DNA of 64,000 nt from an uncultured Collinsella sp. (lineage in GTDB: Bacteria > Actinomycetota > Coriobacteriia > Coriobacteriales > Coriobacteriaceae), in contig CATYDM010000005.1 of the NCBI GenBank assembly GCA_958405195.1, positions 1 to 64,000 of the forward strand. Direction: 5' to 3'. Under the pieces are notes generated by a model that was given only the letters and a program-made list of their open reading frames with translations, was not told the DNA's origin and searched no databases. A program made the position numbers and the translations under genes. Positions 1-8,224 of the stretch are shown in pieces (the stretch's first letter is position 1; every line of letters starts with the position of its first letter).

Positions 1-57
1 GGAAAGCACATTAAGTGCTTTCCTTTGCGTGCGGAACTCGCGACAAACTTAACCCGC
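1..57. repeat. half copy of palindromic repeat (inverted relative to 228-293)
   Basis: The window opens with a perfect hairpin (GGAAAGCAC, loop ATTAA, GTGCTTTCC, positions 1-23), followed by an arm running to about 57. The whole stretch matches the reverse complement of about 237-293 with roughly eight mismatches. It therefore looks like one half of a second copy of the large palindrome at 211-356, cut by the window edge. The stretch between the copies (58-210) holds no recognisable gene; the 107-codon ORF reading across it is probably spurious. Confidence 0.7.
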
Positions 58-210
58 CCCGGCCCCCGATGGCCCCAGACCTGCCAAAAAGGAACAGGTT
101 TATTTTGGGCGGTTTTATCTGGGAAGATGCCAAGAGCACGGCTATCGACAATTCAGAGAATAAGAAAACTGAATAGACAATCTGACAAAATCGCAAGCAG
201 CACCCACCAG

Positions 211-356
211 CCCTTTTGCTATTCCCGGCGGGGGCCGCGGGTAAAGTTTATCGCGAGTTCCGCACGAGCCGGAGAGCACTTAATGTGCTCTCCGTGCGAG
301 CAGGACTGTAGAGCAGGAAACTTTACCCGCGGACCCCACCGGGAATAGCAAAAGGG
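211..356. repeat. 146-bp imperfect palindromic element
   Basis: Outer arms 211-249 and 318-356 are reverse complements over about 39 nt with only two mismatches. A nested perfect 9-bp hairpin (GGAGAGCAC / GTGCTCTCC, 271-293) sits at almost the same centre, flanked by GCACG/CGTGC-type half arms. Single-stranded DNA or RNA could fold into one long cruciform or hairpin. It lies just beyond the 3' end of pnp. It resembles extragenic palindromes or small non-autonomous elements in general layout; the family is not identified. Confidence 0.75.
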
Positions 357-380
357 CGACCCCCCTTAGGAGTCGCCCTT
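352..380 (-). terminator. pnp terminator
   Basis: Read on the minus strand after pnp, the stem AAGGGCGAC / GTCGCCCTT is followed by TTTTG. It is an intrinsic terminator for pnp. Its 3' arm merges with the outer arm of the palindromic repeat. Confidence 0.7.
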
Positions 381-403
381 GTTGAGCTGCTTATGTGTAG
401 CTG

Positions 404-2650
404 TTACTCGGCGTCGTGGTGACGGCGGGGCTTGCGGCCTCCGTTGTCGCCGGGACGGCGCGGGCGATCACTGCGCTCGGAGCGCTCGCGACGCGGACGC
501 TCACGGCGCTGGAAGTGCTCGCCGTCGCCCTCGGAGGCACCCTCGGCGCGAGCCGGGGCCTCGGGCTTGTCAAGACGATCGAGCGAGATCTTGCCACGAT
601 CGTCGACCTCAATGACGACGACCTTGACCTCGTCGCCGACGTTGAGGACGTCCTCGACCTTCTCCACACGGCCCTTGGCGACGCGGGAGATGTGCAGCAG
701 GCCATCCTTGCCGGGCAGCAGGTTAACGAAGGCGCCAAAGGGCTGGATGGAGACCACGCGACCGGTGTACTCCTCGCCCGGCTCGGGAACCTTGATGATG
801 AGCTTGATACGCTCGACGGCCTGGTCGACGGACTCGCCGGTGCCGCCGACAAAGACGGTACCATCCTCCTGGATGTCGACCGAGGCGCCGGTCTCGTCCT
901 GGATGCCGCGGATAACCTTACCGCCGGAACCGATGACGTCGCGGATCTTGTCGGTCGGAACCTGGATGGAGACGATACGCGGGGCGGTGCTGCGCGTGGT
1001 GTGGCGCGGCTCGGGAATCACATCGAGCATCTTCTGCAGGATGAAGGCGCGACCCTCCTTGGCCTGCTGCAGAGCGCGGGCCAGGATGTCGAAGGTGAGG
1101 CCGGTGGCCTTGTTGTCCATCTGCAGGGCGGTGATGCCCTCGGTGGTGCCGGTGACCTTAAAGTCCATGTCGCCCAGGAAGTCCTCGAGACCCTGGATGT
1201 CGGACAGAACCACGGTCTTGCCCTCCTCCTGGATCAGGCCCATGGCGATACCGGAGACCGGGCGCTTAATGGGCACGCCGCCGTCCATAAGGGCGAGCGT
1301 GGAGCCGCAAGTCGAAGCCATCGAAGAGGAGCCGTTGGACTCCATGACCTCGGAGACGACGCGGATGGCGTAGGGGAACTCGTTCTCGTCGGGAAGCACC
1401 GGAAGCAGAGCGCGCTCAGCCAGGTTGCCGTGACCGATCTCGCGGCGCTTGGGGCTGCCCATGCGGCCGGTCTCGCCGGTGCAGAACGGCGGGAAGTTGT
1501 AGTGGTGCATGTAGCGCTTGCCCTCGGTGGGCTCGATGGTATCCAGACGCTGGCCCTCGTTGAGCATACCAAGCGACAGGACGGAAAGCACCTGGGTCTG
1601 GCCACGCTGGAACAGACCAGAGCCGTGAACGAGCGGCAGGTAGTTGTCCTTCACCATGATGGGACGGATCTCGTCGGCGGCACGGCCGTCGACGCGCTCG
1701 CCGGTCTCGACGACCATGGTGCGCATGGCCTTCTTCTCGAGCTTCTTGAGCGCCACGGGGATCTCGCGCTCCCAAGCGGCCTGCTCCTCCTCGGTGAACT
1801 CGGCACGGATGGACTCCTTCAGAGCCTCGACCTTACCGATACGGGAGAGCTTGTCGGCGTCGCGAAGGGCGGCTGCCATCTCGTCGTAGTGGGCGAAGAT
1901 GCGCTCCTGGACCTCCTCGACGGGCTGGTCGAGCGGGTACTCCTTCTTGACGATGGCGCCGTTGACCTGCTCCCACTCGGCGACGAACTCGTCCTGAGCC
2001 TGACAGAAGGCAGCAAGGGCCTCCTGGCCAAACTTCATAGCGGCGAGCATGTCGTCCTCGGAGATCTCCTCGGCGCCGGCCTCGACCATCGAGATGAAGT
2101 CGGCAGAGCCGCCCAGCTCCAGGTCCAGATCGGAGTTCTCGCGCTCCTCATAGGTGGGGTTGACGATAAACTCGCCGGTCTCCACGTTGCGGCCGATGCG
2201 CACGCAGGCAAGCGGGCCCTCGAAGGGCACGCCGCCGAGCGTCATGGCCAAGGAGGCGCCCATGACGTTGATGACGTCGAAGGGGTTGACCTGGTCAGCG
2301 ACGAGTGAGGTAGCGACGATGTGCACCTCGTTACGGAAGCCGTCCGGGAAGCTCGGGCGGATCGGGCGGTCGATCATGCGCGCGGTGAGCGTGGCCTTCT
2401 CGCTGGGACGGCCTTCGCGCTTGAGGTAACCACCCGGGATGCGGCCGGCGGCGTACATCTTCTCGTTGAAGTCGACGGTCAGCGGGAAGAAGTCGTAGTT
2501 CTTGCGCTCCTTGGAGACGACCACGGTGTCGAGCATCGTGGTGTCGCCCTGCTTGACCAGGCACGCGCCGGTGGCCTGCTTGGCAAGCTCGCCCGACTCA
2601 AAGGTGTAGGTCTTGCCGTACAGCTCAAAGGTCTTGGATACGAGTGTCAT
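404..2650 (-). CDS. pnp: polyribonucleotide nucleotidyltransferase (PNPase)
   Basis: The 748-residue product is a phosphorolytic 3'-5' exoribonuclease and RNA polymerase of mRNA turnover. It contains two RNase PH-like domains (roughly residues 10-240 and 320-560), an alpha-helical linker, a KH domain (PTDKIRDVIGSGGKVIRGI, about residue 575) and an S1 domain (GEEYTGRVVSIQPFGAFVNL, about residue 640). A basic, Arg-rich tail follows. The ATG is preceded by GGAGAACA. The gene lies downstream of rpsO, the usual bacterial arrangement, with a leader hairpin between them. Length and domains are typical. Confidence 0.97.
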   Translation of the reverse strand: MTLVSKTFELYGKTYTFESGELAKQATGACLVKQGDTTMLDTVVVSKERKNYDFFPLTVDFNEKMYAAGRIPGGYLKREGRPSEKATLTARMIDRPIRPSFPDGFRNEVHIVATSLVADQVNPFDVINVMGASLAMTLGGVPFEGPLACVRIGRNVETGEFIVNPTYEERENSDLDLELGGSADFISMVEAGAEEISEDDMLAAMKFGQEALAAFCQAQDEFVAEWEQVNGAIVKKEYPLDQPVEEVQERIFAHYDEMAAALRDADKLSRIGKVEALKESIRAEFTEEEQAAWEREIPVALKKLEKKAMRTMVVETGERVDGRAADEIRPIMVKDNYLPLVHGSGLFQRGQTQVLSVLSLGMLNEGQRLDTIEPTEGKRYMHHYNFPPFCTGETGRMGSPKRREIGHGNLAERALLPVLPDENEFPYAIRVVSEVMESNGSSSMASTCGSTLALMDGGVPIKRPVSGIAMGLIQEEGKTVVLSDIQGLEDFLGDMDFKVTGTTEGITALQMDNKATGLTFDILARALQQAKEGRAFILQKMLDVIPEPRHTTRSTAPRIVSIQVPTDKIRDVIGSGGKVIRGIQDETGASVDIQEDGTVFVGGTGESVDQAVERIKLIIKVPEPGEEYTGRVVSIQPFGAFVNLLPGKDGLLHISRVAKGRVEKVEDVLNVGDEVKVVVIEVDDRGKISLDRLDKPEAPARAEGASEGDGEHFQRRERPRRERSERSDRPRRPGDNGGRKPRRHHDAE

Positions 2651-2663
2651 TGTTCTCCTTTAC

Positions 2664-2686
2664 CCCGCAGACCCCTTGTCTGCGGG
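2664..2686 (-). promoter_or_regulatory. pnp leader hairpin
   Basis: CCCGCAGAC and GTCTGCGGG form a near-perfect hairpin immediately upstream of the pnp ribosome binding site. In enterobacteria a stem in the pnp leader is cut by RNase III and then used by PNPase for autoregulation. A similar role here is only an inference from position. Confidence 0.45.
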
Positions 2687-2756
2687 CTTCTCATGTGACG
2701 CGAGCCCCCTGCCCCCGCCACGCTTCAGAGCGTGATTGTTCACGCCCTTACACAAA

Positions 2757-2785
2757 AAGAGCGCCCCGCTGCGCAGGACGCTCTT
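2757..2785 (-). terminator. rpsO terminator
   Basis: The stem AAGAGCG / CGCTCTT followed by TTTTTG on the minus strand lies just after the rpsO stop codon. It may allow partial read-through into pnp. Confidence 0.75.
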
Positions 2786-2800
2786 AGCATGTACAAATCC

Positions 2801-3079
2801 TTACTGGATGTTGTCGCGGATGCCCAGAGCCTTGATGAGCTCACGGTACTCGACGATGTCGCTCTTCTTGATGTAGGAGAGAAGACGACGACGACGGCCG
2901 ACGAGCATGAGCAGGCCACGACGGGTGTGGAAGTCCTTCTGGTGGGACTTCATGTGCTCGGTCAGCTCCTTGATGCGCTCGGTCAGGATGGCGACCTGAA
3001 CCTTGGGGTTGCCGGTGTCGACCGGGGTGTTACCGAACTGGGCAGTCAGCTCCGCCTTGCGCTCTTTGGAAACAGTCAT
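2801..3079 (-). CDS. rpsO: 30S ribosomal protein S15
   Basis: The 92-residue product is the S15 primary binder of 16S rRNA in the platform. It carries the conserved DTGNPKVQVAILTERI and HxxDFHTRRGLL blocks and the RRRRLLSYIKK patch. The start was placed at the ATG of MTVSKERK because AAAGGTG precedes it by a few bases and 92 residues is the usual size; a longer in-frame reading starts upstream without support. The pnp gene follows. Confidence 0.96.
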   Translation of the reverse strand: MTVSKERKAELTAQFGNTPVDTGNPKVQVAILTERIKELTEHMKSHQKDFHTRRGLLMLVGRRRRLLSYIKKSDIVEYRELIKALGIRDNIQ

Positions 3080-3217
3080 TGTTTCACCTTTCGTTTTACG
3101 TCGCCAACGGGCGACTCGATTCGCCTCGAACTGGGAAGCCGCCGGTGGAGCGAGCAACCAAGGTCGAGGTACCAACAGGTCGGTATGTTACCACAAGCAG
3201 CCCGCGCCTGCGCATCA

Positions 3218-3967
3218 TCACCGACCCAACATGAATTCCATCGCACGGAGGCGCTGATCGGTGTGCGTCGCAGCCCACACATGCGAAAGCCCCAGCAAAA
3301 AGGCTGCGGTATGGGGGTCGATCCTCTCGGCCATGAGTGCATCGAAGGTCATGAACATGAGGGCGCGCAGCCAAGCGACCTCACCGGTCGACACCAGCTC
3401 GGCACCCGGAACGCTCGAAGCGCACGACCCGCACATGAGACCGCCCGCCTGGGGCGAAAAATACGACAACATGGGGTCTCCGCACAGCACGCAGGCCGAA
3501 AAATCGGGGCGATAGCCAACGTGCGACAGCAGTTTAAAGACAAAGGCCGCCACGAGCAGGTCCATATGCGCCGAGTCGAGCCCGCTGCCGACAAGCGTGA
3601 GCGCCCGCTGCGTGATGGCAAAGGTAAACGGGTCCTCGGCGTCCTCGAACGAGCACACGCGCGCGACCTCGGCAATCGCGCTTGCGGCGCAAGTCGTCTC
3701 GTAATCGGGCGCGGCGCCGAGCGGCGCTTCCATAAGCTCGGCCTGAGAAACCACGTCGAGCGACCGTCCATGTGCGAGCAGCATATCGACGGTACAGAAC
3801 AGCTCGCAGCGTGCCGCCAACCGCCCGCCGGGCTTACGCGCACCCTTTGCCACGGCACGAACCTGCCGACCCCGCTCGTCAAGCATCGTCAGGATCAGGT
3901 CGGTCTCTTTGAGCTTGGTCTTATCGAGGACGAGTACCTTTGTGCGATATGTCCGTGAGCCTGCCAT
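3218..3967 (-). CDS. recO: DNA repair protein RecO
   Basis: This 249-residue mediator loads RecA onto SSB-coated single-stranded DNA together with RecR. The N-terminal OB fold begins TYRTKVLVLDKTKLKETDLI. The C-terminal part holds a four-cysteine zinc site (CVLC at about residue 159 and CGSC about 18 residues later). It lies 15 bp downstream of era in the same direction, a common pairing. The 138 bp between it and rpsO show no further gene. Confidence 0.93.
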   Translation of the reverse strand: MAGSRTYRTKVLVLDKTKLKETDLILTMLDERGRQVRAVAKGARKPGGRLAARCELFCTVDMLLAHGRSLDVVSQAELMEAPLGAAPDYETTCAASAIAEVARVCSFEDAEDPFTFAITQRALTLVGSGLDSAHMDLLVAAFVFKLLSHVGYRPDFSACVLCGDPMLSYFSPQAGGLMCGSCASSVPGAELVSTGEVAWLRALMFMTFDALMAERIDPHTAAFLLGLSHVWAATHTDQRLRAMEFMLGR

Positions 3968-3982
3968 GAGCGCTGCGCGCCC

Positions 3983-5050
3983 TTAGTCCTCGGCGTTGTA
4001 GCCAAAGCGGCGAATCTGCGCTTCGTCGTCGCGCCAGCCGGCCTTGACCTTCACGTCCAGCTCCAAAAAGACCTGGGTGCCAAAGATGCGCTCAAGATCG
4101 CGACGGGCGTCGATACCGATATGCTTGATCATCTCGCCGCCCTTGCCGATGATGATGCCCTTCTGGCCCTCACGCTCAACGTAAATGGTGGCATGCACGC
4201 GCAGCACCTTCTTGGTCTGCTCGAGCGCATCGCAGATCACGCCCACGGAGTGCGGGATCTCGTCACGGGTGCGGCGCAGAACCTTCTCGCGCACAAACTC
4301 GGCCACAAGGGTCTCGTCGGAAGCGTCGGTACCCATGTCCTCGGGGAACCAACGCGGACCCTCGGGCAAAAAGTGCGAAACGGTATCGATAAAGGCATCG
4401 ACGTTGAAGTTCTTGACCGACGACGTCACAATCTCGTCGTCATATTCCATGAGCTCGTGGGCGGCCTTAAGCTGCTCCATGACCTGTGCGGGGTCGGCCT
4501 CATCGGCCTTAGTGAGCACGAGGACCTTCTTGGAACGGGCGCATCTGACGCGCTCGGCAACCCAAGCGTCTCCCCTGCCGATCGGTTTGGTGGCATCAAT
4601 CAAAAACGCGACGACATCGACATCGTTCAGCTCGAACAGTGCGCTCTTGTTGAGCTCGGATCCCAGACCGTCCTTGGGCTTATGAATACCCGGGGTATCG
4701 ACAAAGACCAGCTGGTAGCCGGGACGGTTGACGACGGCGCGCATGCGGCGACGGGTCGTCTGGGCCACCGGCGAGGTGATGGCGACCTTTTTGCCATAGC
4801 AGGCATTAAGCAATGTGGACTTGCCTGCGTTGGGGCGTCCGACCAGGGCCACGAAGCCGCTGCGGAAACCAGGCTCAACGTCGCCAAAGCCCGCGAGGTT
4901 GTCGTCCTCGTCGCACAGGGCGTCGAGCTCCTCATCGCTCATGCCCTCAAACGGGTCGAACTCCTCGACATCCTCGAGCCCCTCGGTATCCACCGCGTCC
5001 AAAGTCTCGTCGTCCAGGATCTCATCGGTAGGCAGCATATTGTCGGACAT
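3983..5050 (-). CDS. era: GTPase Era with acidic N-terminal extension
   Basis: Era binds the 3' end of 16S rRNA and acts in 30S assembly. The 355-residue product has G1 GRPNAGKS at 71-78, a DTPG G3 motif, a TKAD G4 motif and a C-terminal KH domain (GIIIGKGGEMIKHIG). Classical Era proteins are about 300 residues and begin about ten residues before the P-loop. Here an Asp/Glu-rich extension of about 60 residues precedes it. The ATG has a good AAAGGGA site. Neighbours dgkA, ybeY and phoH form the common phoH-ybeY-dgkA-era string. Confidence 0.95.
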   Translation of the reverse strand: MSDNMLPTDEILDDETLDAVDTEGLEDVEEFDPFEGMSDEELDALCDEDDNLAGFGDVEPGFRSGFVALVGRPNAGKSTLLNACYGKKVAITSPVAQTTRRRMRAVVNRPGYQLVFVDTPGIHKPKDGLGSELNKSALFELNDVDVVAFLIDATKPIGRGDAWVAERVRCARSKKVLVLTKADEADPAQVMEQLKAAHELMEYDDEIVTSSVKNFNVDAFIDTVSHFLPEGPRWFPEDMGTDASDETLVAEFVREKVLRRTRDEIPHSVGVICDALEQTKKVLRVHATIYVEREGQKGIIIGKGGEMIKHIGIDARRDLERIFGTQVFLELDVKVKAGWRDDEAQIRRFGYNAED

Positions 5051-5062
5051 GGGAATCCCTTT

Positions 5063-5440
5063 CTAAATAAAGCCGAGCGCGTGGGCAAATACCAGCACGC
5101 CCACAATCGCGGCGGTGATGGAAAGAATGTATACAGAGGCGGCGGCGATGTCCTTCGCACGCTTGGCCAGCGGATGGAGCTCCTGGGTCGCCAGGTCGAC
5201 GATAGACTCCATAGCGGTGTTACACAGCTCCCCGTGAATCACCAGGCCACAACAGATGATAATCGTGGCCCACTCGGCAATGTCGAGGCCCACGATACAG
5301 CCGGCAATGACGGTGCACACGCCCGCCACGAGCATGACCTTAATGTTGCGCTCGGTCTTGACGGCGGTGACGAAGCCCTCCATGGCGTAGGAAAACGACT
5401 TTAAGAAGGACGGATGGTCCTTGTTCGATCCGGGAATCAT
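5063..5440 (-). CDS. dgkA: diacylglycerol/undecaprenol kinase
   Basis: A small integral membrane lipid kinase of 125 residues. It has three hydrophobic helices and the family motif resembling ExxNTAMESIVDL around residue 75. Gram-positive members phosphorylate undecaprenol to recycle the cell-wall carrier lipid, whereas proteobacterial ones use diacylglycerol, so the substrate is not settled by sequence alone. It sits between ybeY and era. Confidence 0.88.
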   Translation of the reverse strand: MIPGSNKDHPSFLKSFSYAMEGFVTAVKTERNIKVMLVAGVCTVIAGCIVGLDIAEWATIIICCGLVIHGELCNTAMESIVDLATQELHPLAKRAKDIAAASVYILSITAAIVGVLVFAHALGFI

Positions 5441-5449
5441 AGACGGCTC

Positions 5450-5959
5450 CTAGTCGTGGGCGTGGTTGGTGATGGGGCCGACGTGGACTAGCTTGGGGTC
5501 CTCGCCGCGCTCGAGCGCCAGATCGCGCAGGATGGCGTCCTCGCGGGCCTCCATGACCTCGGCCTCGTCGTCCTCGATATGGTCATAGCCCAGCAGGTGC
5601 AGCATGCCGTGTACGAGCATCAGACGACACTCGTCAGCGGGGCTATTGCCAAAACCGGGGGCCTGACGGGCAATAACCTGCGGGGCCAAGATGATATCGC
5701 CGAGCTCGAGCGTCTCGTCGGCGGGAATATCCTCGTCAAAGGCCGAGTCGCATTCAAACGAGAGCACATCGGTGGTGCGGTCGATACCGCGCCACTCGTG
5801 GTTGAGCTCATGCATCTCGTCCTCGTCGACATACGAAAGGGAAATCTCGACTTCACGCTCAACGCCCTCGGCGGCAAGCACAACCTCGCAGATGTGCTCC
5901 ACCTCCTGCGCGTCGAGCAGCGTATCGAGCTCGGCATCGTTGCTGATCAATACACTCAA
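5450..5959 (-). CDS. ybeY: endoribonuclease YbeY (16S rRNA maturation)
   Basis: A zinc-dependent single-strand endoribonuclease acting in 16S 3'-end maturation and ribosome quality control. The metal motif HGMLHLLGYDH is near residue 120 and length is usual at 169 residues. The start is a TTG that overlaps the phoH stop (TTGA) and is preceded by AAAGGAG. The 4-base overlap indicates translational coupling with phoH. Confidence 0.94.
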   Translation of the reverse strand: MSVLISNDAELDTLLDAQEVEHICEVVLAAEGVEREVEISLSYVDEDEMHELNHEWRGIDRTTDVLSFECDSAFDEDIPADETLELGDIILAPQVIARQAPGFGNSPADECRLMLVHGMLHLLGYDHIEDDEAEVMEAREDAILRDLALERGEDPKLVHVGPITNHAHD

Positions 5960-6942
5960 CGGGACTCCTTTCGGTCACGTACGCGTTTCTCGCGCACATC
6001 ATCATAAGTATCGTATGCCTCGACGATACGACCCACCAGGGCATGGCGCACCACGTCGGCACGCTCGAGGTGCGAAAATGCGACATCATCGACACGGCCC
6101 AAAATCTTCTCGACATCCGCCAAACCACCACGACGACCCACCAGGTCACGCTGGCTCAGGTCGCCGGTAATCACGAACTTGGAGTTGAATCCCAGGCGCG
6201 TCAGGAACATCTTCATCTGCTCGGGCGTGGTATTTTGCGCCTCGTCGAGCACCACGAAGGCATCACTCAGCGTGCGGCCGCGCATGTAGGCAAGCGGGGC
6301 GATCTCGATCACGCCGCGCTCCATAAGGTCATCGGTGCGCTCGCGATCCATCATGTCAAAAAGGGCGTCGTAAAGCGGACGCATGTAGGGATCGATCTTT
6401 TCCTCGAGGGTGCCGGGCAAAAACCCCAGATTCTCCCCCGCCTCGACAACCGGACGCGTCAAGATCAGACGGCCCACCTCGTGACGCTTGAGCGCGGCAA
6501 CGGCGAGCGCCATAGCCAGATAGGTCTTACCGGTACCGGCAGGACCCAAGCCAAACGTGATGGTATGCGAGCGGATGGCATCCACATAGCGCTTTTGCCC
6601 GAGCGTCTTGGGGCGAATGACGCGGCCGCGATACGAAAGCAGCACGTCATCGCGAAGCGACGTAGCCTCGTGCTCACCGTCGCGCAAGACGGCCAGGCAG
6701 CGAGAGACATCGTCGGCAGACAGCGTGCGCCCGGCGGCCGCCTCGCGAAAAGCGTGCTCGAAAAAGCGCGCCACGAGTTCGACCTCATCCGGGTCACCGC
6801 TCACGGCGATGCTATCGCCACGGGCGACCACATGGGCGCGAACCAAGTTCTCGAGTGCACGAAGGACGCCGTCGCCGGCGCCCAAAACGCGCGAGGGGTC
6901 GATACCCTCGGGAACGGTAAGTCTAATCTTCGAGGCTTCCAT
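5956..6942 (-). CDS. phoH: PhoH-like ATPase
   Basis: A 328-residue P-loop ATPase of the PhoH family, found beside ybeY in many bacteria and thought to act in RNA metabolism. Walker A is GPAGTGKT and Walker B VVLDEAQN. The start was placed at the ATG before EASKIRLTVP because AGGGAGG lies just upstream; the reading frame extends further into mtaB without an RBS. The chosen start overlaps the end of mtaB by 20 bases. Confidence 0.92.
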   Translation of the reverse strand: MEASKIRLTVPEGIDPSRVLGAGDGVLRALENLVRAHVVARGDSIAVSGDPDEVELVARFFEHAFREAAAGRTLSADDVSRCLAVLRDGEHEATSLRDDVLLSYRGRVIRPKTLGQKRYVDAIRSHTITFGLGPAGTGKTYLAMALAVAALKRHEVGRLILTRPVVEAGENLGFLPGTLEEKIDPYMRPLYDALFDMMDRERTDDLMERGVIEIAPLAYMRGRTLSDAFVVLDEAQNTTPEQMKMFLTRLGFNSKFVITGDLSQRDLVGRRGGLADVEKILGRVDDVAFSHLERADVVRHALVGRIVEAYDTYDDVREKRVRDRKESR

Positions 6943-8215
6943 GAACCTCCCTGCGCGCATGGACCAAGCCGGAATCATCGACTCCGATGATAGCAACATC
7001 GAGCAGGCACGGGGCTGTGAGTCCACAGGTATCGTCAAGACGGGCATGATGGAACGAGCCGAGCGTCAGGTTGTCGCCGTACTCGAGGACGGCACGCTCG
7101 ACGGTGCCCACGCGACGACGAGCGTCGGCAATGGCGAGTTCCTGCGCCACGGCTCGCATACGACGGCTGCGCTCGGCCATAACCTCGGGCGGCACCTGGT
7201 CGGGCATATCGGCAGCAAAGGTACCGGGACGCTTGCTATAGCGGAACACGTGCATACGCGAGAAACCCACACGACGGCACAGCGCCAGCGACTCCTCGAA
7301 CTCCTCGTCCGTCTCACCGGGAAAACCGACGATGACATCGCACGAAAGAGACGCCTGGGGCAAGTTGGCGCGAATCATACGCACCGTGTCCTCAAAGGCC
7401 TCGGCGCTATAGGGACGGCCCATGCGATGCAGGGTCGCCGTGCAGCCGGACTGCACGGGCAGGTGCAAAAACGGGGCGATACGCTGCGGATAGCGCGCCA
7501 TCACCTTAAGCAGGCGCTCAGAGATATCCATGGGCTCGACCGAGGAAATGCGCACATGCGGAATAGACGTGCGCTCCATGATGGCCTCAAGCAGCTCATC
7601 GATTTCGACATGCTCGTCGGTCGCGCTCTTGCCATCGTAGGCACCCAGGTTCACACCGGTCAGCACCACCTCGGGCACGCCGGCCTCCTGGGCCTCGCGA
7701 ACTTGCTCGAGCACGGACTCGACGGGCACGGAGCGCTCGGGGCCGCGTGCCTTCCACACAATGCAATAGGTGCAGCGATGGTTGCAGCCGTCCTGAATCT
7801 TCACGCCCAGGCGAGAGCGACCGAGCACATCGACCACCTCGCCATCGCTGCAGGCGGGAACGCTATCGGACTCAACGCCCAGCACCTCGCAGACACGTTC
7901 GGCGACATCGATCTTGGACGGCTCGGCGATCACGCGATCCGAAAGCTCCAGCAGCTCCTCGGGATGCAAATTAACCACGCATCCGGTCACGACCACATAG
8001 GGCTCGTTTGGATAGGCCAGCGCATGGCGGACGGCCTTACGGGTCTTGGCCTCGGCCTCGCCCGTAACAGCACAGGTGTTAATGACGATCAGCTCTGCAT
8101 CCTGGGGCTCCACAATAGCAAAGCCCAGGCGCATAAGATCGGCAGTGATACGGTCAGACTCAACCCGGTTGACACGGCAGCCGAGGTTGACAACGGAAAT
8201 ATGGGGTGCGAGCAC
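6923..8215 (-). CDS. mtaB: tRNA t6A37 methylthiotransferase MtaB
   Basis: A radical-SAM methylthiotransferase converting t6A37 to ms2t6A37 in ANN-decoding tRNAs. The N-terminal UPF0004 domain carries cysteines (NLGCRVN and others). The radical-SAM cluster is CNHRCTYC at about residue 144, and a C-terminal TRAM-like region is present. The product has 430 residues with a GTG start. MtaB is separated from MiaB and RimO by overall motif pattern and by its position next to dnaJ, as in Firmicutes heat-shock loci. Confidence 0.9.
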   Translation of the reverse strand: MLAPHISVVNLGCRVNRVESDRITADLMRLGFAIVEPQDAELIVINTCAVTGEAEAKTRKAVRHALAYPNEPYVVVTGCVVNLHPEELLELSDRVIAEPSKIDVAERVCEVLGVESDSVPACSDGEVVDVLGRSRLGVKIQDGCNHRCTYCIVWKARGPERSVPVESVLEQVREAQEAGVPEVVLTGVNLGAYDGKSATDEHVEIDELLEAIMERTSIPHVRISSVEPMDISERLLKVMARYPQRIAPFLHLPVQSGCTATLHRMGRPYSAEAFEDTVRMIRANLPQASLSCDVIVGFPGETDEEFEESLALCRRVGFSRMHVFRYSKRPGTFAADMPDQVPPEVMAERSRRMRAVAQELAIADARRRVGTVERAVLEYGDNLTLGSFHHARLDDTCGLTAPCLLDVAIIGVDDSGLVHARREVHGSLED

Positions 8216-8224
8216 GCGGGCTCC

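Noticed and set aside
25..348. 107-codon ORF over the left-end palindromes
   Set aside because: It is formed by reading through inverted repeats. It has no RBS, and its composition reflects the repeat.
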